DNA of 36,146 bases from Nitrospirota bacterium. GTDB lineage: Bacteria > Nitrospirota > Thermodesulfovibrionia > Thermodesulfovibrionales > UBA1546. The notes under the pieces are model-generated. The model ran no database searches and was not told the DNA's origin. It saw only the letters and a program-made list of their open reading frames with translations. Positions 8,462 through 15,088 of this stretch are shown here, in pieces; the first letter of the stretch is position 1, and every line of letters begins with the position of its first letter. The position numbers and the translations under genes were made by a program. The stretch spans positions 1-36,146 of the forward strand of contig JACRGY010000023.1 in NCBI GenBank assembly GCA_016212165.1. The letters are read 5' to 3'.

Positions 8462-8881
8462 ATGGGAATGCTTTCTGTCAGTTCTGCAAAGGAAAACGCA
8501 CTCAGAGAAAAGATGCTCAGCCTTAATATCCATGAAAGCGATATAGAGGAATCCTTCATCCGTTCAGGGGGCAAAGGCGGACAGAATGTAAATAAAACCT
8601 CCACATGTGTTTATCTCAGGCACATCCCGACAGGTATCGAGGTTAAATGCCAGAAGGAGCGCTCACAGTCCCTGAACCGCTATCACGCCAGAGTGATCCT
8701 TGTAAAAAAGGCAGAGCAGCTGATAAAGGGGAAGGAAAGCGAAGAGATGCAGAGGATAGAGAAAATACGGCGGCAGAAGAGGAAACGTTCGAAAAGGGCA
8801 AAGGAAAAGATGCTCGCCGAAAAAAGAATCATATCTGAAAAGAAAAGGCTGCGTTCTTCCAGAATTGATATTGATGAGTAG
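8462..8881 (+). CDS. GGQ-motif peptide release factor-like protein
   Basis: The 139-residue protein has the class I release-factor catalytic domain: [16 protein letters not shown] near residues 32-47 contains the GGQ that enters the peptidyl-transferase centre. It is followed by [20 protein letters not shown] and a long Lys/Arg-rich tail (about residues 90-139) that could bind the ribosomal mRNA channel. There are no codon-recognition domains. Family knowledge: such proteins (ArfB/YaeJ, MTRFR/C12orf65 type) release peptides from stalled ribosomes; the sequence looks closer to the MTRFR-like group than to ArfB. TATACT ends nine bases before the ATG and no Shine-Dalgarno is seen. The gene is divergent from the YhcC-like gene. 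Confidence 0.85.
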   Translation: MGMLSVSSAKENALREKMLSLNIHESDIEESFIRSGGKGGQNVNKTSTCVYLRHIPTGIEVKCQKERSQSLNRYHARVILVKKAEQLIKGKESEEMQRIEKIRRQKRKRSKRAKEKMLAEKRIISEKKRLRSSRIDIDE

Positions 8882-8888
8882 ATTTTTA

Positions 8889-8964
<76 letters not shown>

Positions 8965-8975
8965 TGCGATATTAA

Positions 8976-9005
8976 AGTTTAAGTTTTATAACAAATTTTA
9001 GTCAA
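8976..9005 (-). promoter_or_regulatory. Candidate promoter of tRNA-Ala
   Basis: On the minus strand TTGACT (9000-9005), an 18-base spacer and TAAACT (8976-8981) lie 11 bases upstream of the tRNA 5' end. Confidence 0.5.
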
Positions 9006-9029
9006 GGGCTGTCTATGAGCTTCCATGCA

Positions 9030-9605
9030 TTATCTGGGATGGTCATTCTTCCTGGACATTATCTCCCTGTAGCATGGGGCATTGCGAATATTATCATATG
9101 TCTTTGACGTCCTGATATAATCCCAGTTGTTATATCCCTTTTCTATGGCCTGCTTTAACCATCTGCACGCCTCAGCAGATTCATTCCTTGCTGAATATAG
9201 TTCTGCCATGCTGTTCAGAGCATATATGTTATTCGGATTCAGCTCAAGTGATTTTCTTAAGTCTCTTTCAGCCTCTTCAAGTTTACCCATCAGAAGAAAG
9301 GTAAACCCCCTGTTATTATAGGGCATGCCATTTCTCGGATTTAACTCAATTGCCTTCTGATAATCAGCGATTGCAAGTTCGTACAGGCCCATTTCCTGAT
9401 ATACATTTCCCCTGTTGTTATAAGCCACAATGAATTCGGGGTTCAGCTCAATGGCCTTTATGTAATCGGCAATTGCAAGGTCATACTGCTTTTTTTTGTA
9501 GTAGGCGTTGCCGCGGTCTTTATATGCCAGATAATCTTTCGGGTTGGCCTCTATGGCCCTGCTGAACCTGGCAATATTGAAATCATATTTCCATGTTTTT
9601 TTCAT
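9030..9605 (-). CDS. Tetratricopeptide-repeat protein
   Basis: The 191-residue protein is made almost wholly of TPR units: AIEANPKDYLAYKDRGNAYY, AIELNPEFIVAYNNRGNVYQ, AIELNPRNGMPYNNRGFTFL and SLELNPNNIYALNSMAELYS, plus a degenerate C-terminal unit. There is no signal peptide or membrane segment, so it is a cytoplasmic scaffold for protein contacts with no identifiable partner. The start at 9605 (MKKTWKYDF) follows AAAGG with seven-base spacing and is preferred to the more upstream in-frame codon at 9647. It stands alone between tRNA-Ala and the porin gene. Confidence 0.85.
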   Translation of the reverse strand: MKKTWKYDFNIARFSRAIEANPKDYLAYKDRGNAYYKKKQYDLAIADYIKAIELNPEFIVAYNNRGNVYQEMGLYELAIADYQKAIELNPRNGMPYNNRGFTFLLMGKLEEAERDLRKSLELNPNNIYALNSMAELYSARNESAEACRWLKQAIEKGYNNWDYIRTSKTYDNIRNAPCYREIMSRKNDHPR

Positions 9606-10086
9606 ATGAAAACCTTTAACAGCTAAAATGTTACATGTTATAAGCATTAACTGTCAAACCAGCAATAGGCTGTTATCAGGTTTTTTAAATCCCCTAACTC
9701 TAAATACTCGGTTATCAGGTACTGTTGCCGGATTGCACACCCCTGTTGTACAATCGCCACAGTTTTCCGCAGATTAAATCCTTTATTTTCAATATCTTCA
9801 GTTTGGCATATTTGTTGCTGTTTATTGCCCGGTATTTTGCTCTTTGAAATGTATGTCTACGGCCTGGCACATTTTTGCGGGAATATTTACCTTGACAAAA
9901 ATGGCTTGACAGGCTTAAAATTTCGAAATATTTATAATTTATGTTAAACCGGTCATAACGACCTAACACTAAACAACGAAGGTGGTGGTGATAGCGGGAG
10001 GTAAGGATAAATAAGTGGGAGATTGGAAGTAAGCAAATCCCGCCTTGCGGGATAAAATACTGAACTAACCATAAGGAGGTTAGGAA
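9606..10086. other. Long intergenic region with porin promoter and leader
   Basis: There is no convincing gene. An 84-codon minus-strand frame (9715-9969) has no recognisable features. The stretch holds a direct repeat gttatcaggt near 9673 and 9711, the porin promoter at 9906-9934 and a leader of about 145 bases. The leader contains purine-rich GGTGGTGGTGATAGCGGG and a small hairpin (ATCCCGC-CTT-GCGGGAT, 10037-10053), then the Shine-Dalgarno AAGGAGG. Confidence 0.55.
9906..9934 (+). promoter_or_regulatory. Candidate promoter of the porin gene
   Basis: TTGACA (9906-9911), a 17-base spacer and TATTTA (9929-9934) are present. A second TTGACA at 9892 is not followed by a good -10. Transcription would give a 5' leader of about 145 bases. 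Confidence 0.5.
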
Positions 10087-11484
10087 GTGAAAAAATATCT
10101 AGTATTAGTCTTAGGCATGTTGTTCATTCTCGGTTTTACAGCCAGTGCCTTTGCCATTCATTCTGAGATCCCTTCAGAAACTCAGGCAATAGTAGCAAAG
10201 GGCACAACCCAGGTAACAATGGGCGGTGAGTTAAGGGTAAGAGGCTGGTATTTAAAGAATGCCTCAGGAATCAGAAGGGCGCAGTCAAGCCCAAGTGATT
10301 CGAACACCCAGACATGGTATGACCAGAGGGTAAGGCTCAGCCTCGCTATTGAGACCAGCAAAAACACAAGCGGGTTTATTCATCTTGAGTCAAATACCGG
10401 CAGCAGCACAACATCTGATACATATACATGGGGGTCATTAAACTCGAAAGCTTCAGGGACAGGATATTCTGATCTTAATTTCCTTGAGGCATGGATTCTG
10501 TATAAGGGCTCAGGCCTTGGATTCCCGGCAGGACTCAAGATAGGCCATATGCCTTTGGCGCTTGGCGAGAAGCAGTTCCTGGATCACACAAAGTTCGGCG
10601 ATGACGCAATAGTGTTCTTTATGGACCCGTCAAAACAGCTTCACGTCGGGCTACTTACAACAAGATTTGTAGACGGTTCAGCAGCACTCCGGACATCAGG
10701 AACATCAAATGACATTAATGGTTATGTAGCCCTTGCTACATATAAGGTAGGCACCAACACCTTTGGCGTTAACTATACTTATGTTGATGACCAGACCGGC
10801 GCCGTGCTTGCAAACCTGCAGAACATAGGCCTTCATGCAAACGGCAAAGCAGGAATCGTTTCTTACAAGGCAGAGTTTGACAAACAGTTTGGCGATGCTC
10901 CTGATAGCGCTGATACCCATGGTTATCCCGACAGATTCAAGGGATACGGTTATGTGTTAGGCCTTGGCATCACACCTGCCCCTGTTGTAACAATAAGGGG
11001 TGAGTATGCATTCGGTTCTGGCGATAATGTTACCGACGATGGTGACAATGAGGCATTCCAGACCACACTCGGTAATGATATCCACTATACCCAGATTTTT
11101 GAGTACACAACAACTACACCGGGCGGCGCCCGTTCAACAGGCCTGAATGGCGTAACATATTACAGGGCAGGAATTGATATCAACCCGACAAAAGACCTGT
11201 CAGCATCTTTAGACTACTTTGTTCTCAGGGCCACTGAACCATTAGGAGCAGGCACAGTAACAGAAAGAGCTCCTAACTCAAAGAGGATTGGCACAGAGAC
11301 AGACCTGAAGATAAGCTACAAGCTTGACAAGAACCTTACCTACTTCATTATGGCAGGTTATCTTGATACAGGCGGATGGTGGGCCACTAACGGTCAGTTG
11401 ACAACCACAACCGATGGTTTCCCAGCAGTAGCCAATGATAAGCCTATCACACAGGCTGTTCACGGCCTCACACTCAGCTTCTAA
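10087..11484 (+). CDS. Outer-membrane porin-like beta-barrel protein
   Basis: The 465-residue protein has a clear signal peptide (MKKYLVLVLGMLFILGF then ASAFA). The mature part alternates polar and hydrophobic residues, is rich in Gly, Thr and aromatic residues, has few Cys and ends in LTLSF with terminal Phe, the usual BAM-recognition end of barrels. It starts with GTG seven bases after AAGGAGG, the strongest Shine-Dalgarno in the region, suggesting high expression. The substrate is unknown; it may be a general porin. It has its own promoter, a 145-base leader and a terminator, so it is monocistronic. Confidence 0.8.
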   Translation: MKKYLVLVLGMLFILGFTASAFAIHSEIPSETQAIVAKGTTQVTMGGELRVRGWYLKNASGIRRAQSSPSDSNTQTWYDQRVRLSLAIETSKNTSGFIHLESNTGSSTTSDTYTWGSLNSKASGTGYSDLNFLEAWILYKGSGLGFPAGLKIGHMPLALGEKQFLDHTKFGDDAIVFFMDPSKQLHVGLLTTRFVDGSAALRTSGTSNDINGYVALATYKVGTNTFGVNYTYVDDQTGAVLANLQNIGLHANGKAGIVSYKAEFDKQFGDAPDSADTHGYPDRFKGYGYVLGLGITPAPVVTIRGEYAFGSGDNVTDDGDNEAFQTTLGNDIHYTQIFEYTTTTPGGARSTGLNGVTYYRAGIDINPTKDLSASLDYFVLRATEPLGAGTVTERAPNSKRIGTETDLKISYKLDKNLTYFIMAGYLDTGGWWATNGQLTTTTDGFPAVANDKPITQAVHGLTLSF

Positions 11485-11509
11485 TTGTAGCACCTGAATC
11501 TGGTTTACA

Positions 11510-11536
11510 AGGAGGGTCGCAAGACCCGCCTTTTTA
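11510..11536 (+). terminator. Rho-independent terminator of the porin gene
   Basis: The hairpin AGGAGGGTC-GCAA-GACCCGCCT (11510-11531) is followed by a run of T. It lies 26 bases after the porin stop. Confidence 0.85.
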
Positions 11537-11602
11537 TTTTGTGTTAAACTTATCTACCGGAAAAATATATGTATAGGATTTAGTAAGGATACATTGGTTT
11601 CT

Positions 11603-11678
11603 ATTTCTGTCATGCCGGCTTGTCCGGCATCTTTCTTAACGACCAAAGAAGGATTCCCGACAAGCGGGAATGACAAAT
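11603..11678. repeat. Dispersed palindromic element of the GTCATGCC/GGGAATGAC type
   Basis: The two ends are inverted (TGTCATgCC and GGgAATGACA). Inside are two hairpins, ATGCCGG-CTTGT-CCGGCAT (11612-11630) and ATTCCCG-ACAAG-CGGGAAT (11653-11671). I recall such small non-coding repeats in many bacterial genomes. It ends 11 bases before the cobA-hemD start. Confidence 0.75.
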
Positions 11679-11689
11679 AAAGGATATGC

Positions 11690-13291
11690 ATGAATACTAA
11701 AGGAAAAGTCTATCTCGTCGGCGCAGGTCCCGGCGACATTGGCCTGCTAACAATCAAAGGCATGAAATGTCTCCAAAAGGCAGATGTGGTTATCTATGAT
11801 TTTCATCTTAATGCGCAGGTCTTGAATTACATAAACCACGATGCAGAATTCATATATGCGGGCAAGCGGGGCGGGCATCATACAATGACACAGGATGAGA
11901 TAAACAGGGTATTGGTTGAAAAGGCAATGGAAGGCAAGGTCGTCTGCAGGCTTAAAGGCGGGGACCCTTTTGTATTCGGAAGGGGCGGCGAAGAGGCAGA
12001 AGAGCTTGTAAAAAATAAGATCGAATTTGAGGTTGTGCCCGGCGTAAGTTCTGCTGTTGCAGCGCCTGCCTATGCAGGGATACCTATTACGCACAGATTA
12101 TATTCCTCGTCATTTGCAGTTATTCCGGGTTATGAGGATACAACAAAAGATGAGTCTGCAATAGACTGGGCAAGGCTTGCAACAGGCGTTGGGACTCTCA
12201 TTTTTCTGATGGCTGTCAAAAATATAGATGTGCTTGTAAAAAAACTTATCGAAAACGGAAGAGACCCTGAGACGCCGGTTGCCGTAATAAGATGGGGCAC
12301 AAGGCCTGAGCAAAAGGCAATAGTCGGCACATTGGATAACATTGTCGGCCTTGTAAAAGGAAAAGAGATAAGGCCCCCGGCTGTTATGGTGGTTGGAGAT
12401 GTGGTTAGACTAAGAGACAAGCTTAATTGGTATGAGAAAAAACCGATGTTTGGCCACAGGGTGCTTGTTACGCGGGAGCACTCAGCAGGATTTGAACCAC
12501 TTGAAGAATTAGGCGCTGAGATAATTGAGTTCCCGACAATAGAGATAGCGCCGCCTGAAAATTATAAGGAACTTGATGCTGCTATTGATAAGATTGAAAC
12601 TTATAACTGGCTTATATTTACCAGCGCTAACGGCATTAAATATTTTATGAAAAGATTTATTGAACGGGATAAGGACATCAGGGATTTAAAAGGCATAAGG
12701 ATATGTGCGATAGGGACAAAGACAGCAGCAGAGATAAAAAAGTACGGCATTAAGGTTGATTTAATGCCGGAGGAGTTTAATGCGGAAGGATTGATTGAGG
12801 CATTCGCCTCGAAGCGTTCAGCGTTCAGCGTTCAGCGTTCAGCGATAAAAAAATCCAAACTTAGAACTCCGCATCCAGAACTATTAAAGGGAATGAAATT
12901 CCTGCTGCCGAGGGCTGAAAAGGCAAGGGAGATATTCCCTGAGAAGGTCAGAGAACTCGGAGGAGAGATAGATGTGCCTGTGACTTACAGGGCAATAAAA
13001 CCAGAGATACACGGAAAAAGGTTAAAGAGATTTCTCAAAGAAGGCCGCATATCAATTGCAACATTTACAAGCGCTGCAACATTTAATAACTTCAGGGAGA
13101 TTATAGGAGAAGACGCTGATGAGCTTCTCAGAGACGTGGCAATTGCTGTTATCGGCCCTGTAACTGCAAAGGCAATTGAAAAGGCAGGCTTAAAAGTTCA
13201 CATCATGCCAGGGCAGGCAACTATTGAGGCAATGGCAGAGGAGATAATAAATTGGGCAGCAGGAAAAGGTAAGCCTGCTGTTGAGAAGTGA
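11690..13291 (+). CDS. cobA-hemD: Uroporphyrinogen-III C-methyltransferase / uroporphyrinogen-III synthase fusion
   Basis: This is a 533-residue fusion. Residues 1-250 are a SUMT-type methyltransferase with VGAGPGD near the N-terminus, RLKGGDPFVFGRGGEEAE and VVPGVSSAVAAPAYAGIP. It makes precorrin-2 for siroheme, heme d1 or cobalamin. Residues 257-533 are HemD, which closes the tetrapyrrole ring (HRVLVTREHSAGF, FTSANGIKYF, TFTSAATFNNF). The enzyme thus covers two consecutive steps at the heme branch point. A heptamer array adds a low-complexity insert (residues about 375-398) between the two HemD lobes. The start follows AAAGGA. No other heme genes are nearby. Confidence 0.93.
   Translation: MNTKGKVYLVGAGPGDIGLLTIKGMKCLQKADVVIYDFHLNAQVLNYINHDAEFIYAGKRGGHHTMTQDEINRVLVEKAMEGKVVCRLKGGDPFVFGRGGEEAEELVKNKIEFEVVPGVSSAVAAPAYAGIPITHRLYSSSFAVIPGYEDTTKDESAIDWARLATGVGTLIFLMAVKNIDVLVKKLIENGRDPETPVAVIRWGTRPEQKAIVGTLDNIVGLVKGKEIRPPAVMVVGDVVRLRDKLNWYEKKPMFGHRVLVTREHSAGFEPLEELGAEIIEFPTIEIAPPENYKELDAAIDKIETYNWLIFTSANGIKYFMKRFIERDKDIRDLKGIRICAIGTKTAAEIKKYGIKVDLMPEEFNAEGLIEAFASKRSAFSVQRSAIKKSKLRTPHPELLKGMKFLLPRAEKAREIFPEKVRELGGEIDVPVTYRAIKPEIHGKRLKRFLKEGRISIATFTSAATFNNFREIIGEDADELLRDVAIAVIGPVTAKAIEKAGLKVHIMPGQATIEAMAEEIINWAAGKGKPAVEK
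12814..12848 (+). repeat. In-frame heptamer array inside hemD
   Basis: Four exact gcgttca units and one degenerate unit (gcgataa) encode KRSAFSVQRSAI. A further, more degenerate 7-base periodicity (acttaga, actccgc, atccaga) continues to about 12890. The insert falls in the loop before the LKGMKFLLPRAE strand of HemD. Confidence 0.85.
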
Positions 13292-13355
13292 CACTGATAA
13301 ATGTTATTATTTTTAACTTATAACGCGTAACTAATAGCTATTCACTGTCGTTGAC

Positions 13356-13429
13356 GCCCCCTTAGCTCAGTCGGATAGAGCACAGGTTTCCTAAACCTGG
13401 GGTCGCAAGTTCGATTCTTGCAGGGGGCA
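13356..13429 (+). tRNA. tRNA-Arg (anticodon CCT)
   Basis: The cloverleaf has acceptor GCCCCCT/AGGGGGC, D arm TAGCTCAGTCGGATAGAGCA, anticodon stem CAGGT/ACCTG around loop TTCCTAA (anticodon CCT, reading AGG), T arm with AAGTTCGATTCTT and discriminator A at 13429. CCA is not encoded. Confidence 0.95.
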
Positions 13430-13455
13430 CTTTATTTTAATGAACTGTATTCCAA

Positions 13456-13646
13456 GTCAGGATATAACATTCTCGCTCATTCTCGGGCTAAAGCAGCGAC
13501 TCCTCCGCCCCAGGCGGATTCGCCGAGGCGAAGAGGAATTTTGCCTCACCCCCCTTTTAGTTCCCCCCTTGGTAATGGGGGAATTTAAGAGGGGAGGTTT
13601 TAGGACTATCGGCAAAATAAAACTGCTCAAATGTCATATCCTGCCT
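13456..13646 (+). repeat. Dispersed palindromic element, copy 1 (191 bp, with nested insert)
   Basis: The ends GTCAGGATATAACATT (13456-13471) and AATGTCATATCCTGCC (13630-13645) are complementary with few mismatches. Conserved internal blocks are CTCGCTCATTCTCGG, GAGGAATTTTGCCTC and GGACTATCGGCAAAATAAA. Copies 2 and 3 are at 30298 and 33476 in the same orientation. This copy is longer because it contains extra palindromes. It fills the gap between tRNA-Arg and the SspB-like gene. Confidence 0.8.
13549..13598. repeat. Nested C-rich palindrome within copy 1
   Basis: CCCCCCTTTTAGTTCCCCCC pairs with GGGGGAATTTAAGAGGGG across a short TTGGTAAT loop. This is absent from copies 2 and 3 and looks like a small element inserted into a larger one. 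Confidence 0.7.
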
Positions 13647-13660
13647 GTTAGTTTTAATTT

Positions 13661-13666
13661 TATAAT
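13661..13666 (+). promoter_or_regulatory. -10 box of the SspB-like gene, leaderless type
   Basis: A perfect TATAAT lies nine bases before the ATG at 13676. The -35 region would fall in the end of palindromic element copy 1 and is not a good match. Confidence 0.45.
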
Positions 13667-13675
13667 TTTAAAAAT

Positions 13676-14113
13676 ATGAAAAATCAGATTAAATACCTTC
13701 AGAATTTGTTCTACGACCTGTTGAATGATTATGGCCGGGTTTACATAATCGTAAAGTACTCTGACCGCACAGCATTAGGCAACAGGAAATTTACAGATGA
13801 GGAAAAAGAAAAAGGGCTAATCCTGGTATTCAATAACAGAAATTCCAGGGCAATTCAATGGGCTGAAGACGGAAGTATTATAACCACACTCGGATTTGGT
13901 GTGGGCAATAAGCCGGAGAACTGTTTTCTCCACTGCGATGATATAGTAGCTGTTTACTCCCCTGATGCAAAAGTAAAGCTTGACAGGTGGGATATGCTGA
14001 GCGCGGGGAATGCCTCTGCAGAATCCCAAAATATCAAAGAACCTCAACAGAGAAGGCCGGGTGATAGAAAAAAGGTAGTATCCATAGCCAGTTTCAGGAA
14101 GGCAAAAACCTGA
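13676..14113 (+). CDS. SspB-like ClpXP adaptor protein
   Basis: In this 145-residue protein the central part (GLILVFNNRNSRAIQWAEDGSI through ENCFLHCDDIVAVYSPDAK) follows the SspB pattern: short strands, a Gly-rich substrate-groove strand and a final 'valley-to-CDDIVAVYSP' strand like 'LAAVLAIYA'. A flexible, polar stretch follows (residues 106-132) and the protein ends VVSIASFRKAKT, very like the ClpX-binding XB tail of alpha-proteobacterial SspB (VVSLDxFRKK). Family knowledge: SspB binds ssrA-tagged peptides and docks on ClpX. The assignment is by pattern from memory. A perfect TATAAT (13661-13666) lies nine bases before the ATG and there is no Shine-Dalgarno. Confidence 0.68.
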   Translation: MKNQIKYLQNLFYDLLNDYGRVYIIVKYSDRTALGNRKFTDEEKEKGLILVFNNRNSRAIQWAEDGSIITTLGFGVGNKPENCFLHCDDIVAVYSPDAKVKLDRWDMLSAGNASAESQNIKEPQQRRPGDRKKVVSIASFRKAKT

Positions 14114-14205
14114 GAGTTGTACCTTGTTTTATTTAATTTGCAAGGAGTTATTTCCAGAATATTATTTTGTTGAAGTGCCGGCTGACTTGTGATAACTTTT
14201 TAGGT

Positions 14206-14883
14206 ATGCAGGACAATAGACGGCATAAGAGGGTCACTGTGGAGGGAGTTTACGGGAGTGTGCTTTTTGCCTCTAAGGCGGAAATCACTAATATAAGCCT
14301 CGGCGGCGCTGCAATACAGGTTGATACAAATCTCAAGATCGGTAAAGAATATAACATAAGGTTAGAGGGGAAGAATAAACATATAGAGATTAAAGGCATT
14401 GCTGTATGGTCTGTGCTAAGCGGGTCCCAAAAAGGGCCTCACGGCGATGTGATACCGATATATCATGCAGGCATAGAGTTTAGTGATGTATTGACGAACA
14501 GGACTGCCGAGCTTGTTGATTTTATAGAAACCCACAAGGTTAAAGGGACCGAGGACAGGCTGAGAGGCCTCAGATTTAAAATTCATATGCCTGAAAAAGC
14601 AACCGTTGATTATTCCTTCGGATACAGAGTCAAGCTTATCAGTTTGAGCGGAATGCTCATAGAGACCATGCAAATTTTTAAACCTGAAGACAGGTTCCCT
14701 ATGGAGATGGCCCTTAAGAGCGGAAGCGTTATAAGGTTTACCGGAAGAGTCGCCTCATGCATAGAGATTGCTGAGAAGCATCCAATCCATTATGATATAG
14801 GAGTTGAGTTTAAAGATATGTCTGATGAAGACAAGATGAGGCTTGATGAATTTATTCTTTCGATAAGTAAGAAAATTTCCTGA
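14206..14883 (+). CDS. Tandem PilZ-domain protein
   Basis: The protein is 225 residues from the chosen ATG at 14206 (MQDNRRHKRVTVEG). An upstream TTG at 14167 is in frame but would add unrelated sequence. The first PilZ domain has RRHKR (the RxxxR c-di-GMP arginines, residues 5-9) and NISLGGA (D/NxSxxG, near residue 29). The second (from about residue 120) repeats the fold with LISLSGMLIET but lacks a clear RxxxR pair, so it is probably a degenerate, structural copy. The role is likely c-di-GMP sensing; the output partner is unknown. The gene stands alone after the SspB-like gene. Confidence 0.78.
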   Translation: MQDNRRHKRVTVEGVYGSVLFASKAEITNISLGGAAIQVDTNLKIGKEYNIRLEGKNKHIEIKGIAVWSVLSGSQKGPHGDVIPIYHAGIEFSDVLTNRTAELVDFIETHKVKGTEDRLRGLRFKIHMPEKATVDYSFGYRVKLISLSGMLIETMQIFKPEDRFPMEMALKSGSVIRFTGRVASCIEIAEKHPIHYDIGVEFKDMSDEDKMRLDEFILSISKKIS

Positions 14884-14888
14884 AAAAG

Positions 14889-14917
14889 TTGCAAAAGAAA
14901 ATATAGTTTAATATAAT
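14889..14917 (+). promoter_or_regulatory. Promoter of the molybdoenzyme cluster
   Basis: TTGCAA (14889-14894), a 17-base spacer and a perfect TATAAT (14912-14917) predict a leader of about 165 bases before arrA. The leader has no obvious hairpin-U-tract terminator and I recognise no riboswitch in it. The ribosome-binding site GAGGAGGAAAG is strong. Confidence 0.6.
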
Positions 14918-15088
14918 GGCAGAAAAGGCAATTGTGTATTTGCATTTTGATTGACATCTAAGGTCACTGGCAGGAGGTATTGGGAAACAGGATTTTTTGT
15001 TTTGTGGCATAACAAAGTCTTGTGGTTACTTAAACAAATCCGGAACAATTTACCTTATTAGTGGAAAACAAAAAGAGGAGGAAAGAGA

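Noticed and set aside
9866-9878. Sigma54-like TGGCAC...TTGC upstream of the porin gene
   Set aside because: The GG-GC spacing is nine bases instead of the required ten, and a sigma70-type promoter lies downstream.
9715-9969. Minus-strand open frame of 84 codons upstream of the porin gene
   Set aside because: No domain, no ribosome-binding site and it covers the likely porin promoter; composition looks non-coding.
13440-13679. Plus-strand open frame of 79 codons after tRNA-Arg
   Set aside because: It is entirely made of palindromic repeat copy 1 and its nested elements.
14900-14918. Possible ModE site (ATATAGTTTAATAT) over the arrA -10
   Set aside because: Only short AT-rich half-sites, without the CG flanks of the ModE consensus; expected by chance in an AT-rich promoter.
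14968-14983. Sigma54-like TGGCAG...TTGG in the arrA leader
   Set aside because: The -12 element lacks GC and the spacing is off by one.
14918-15088. Possible molybdenum-cofactor riboswitch in the arrA leader
   Set aside because: Context would fit, but I could not draw the conserved stems; a covariance-model scan would decide.
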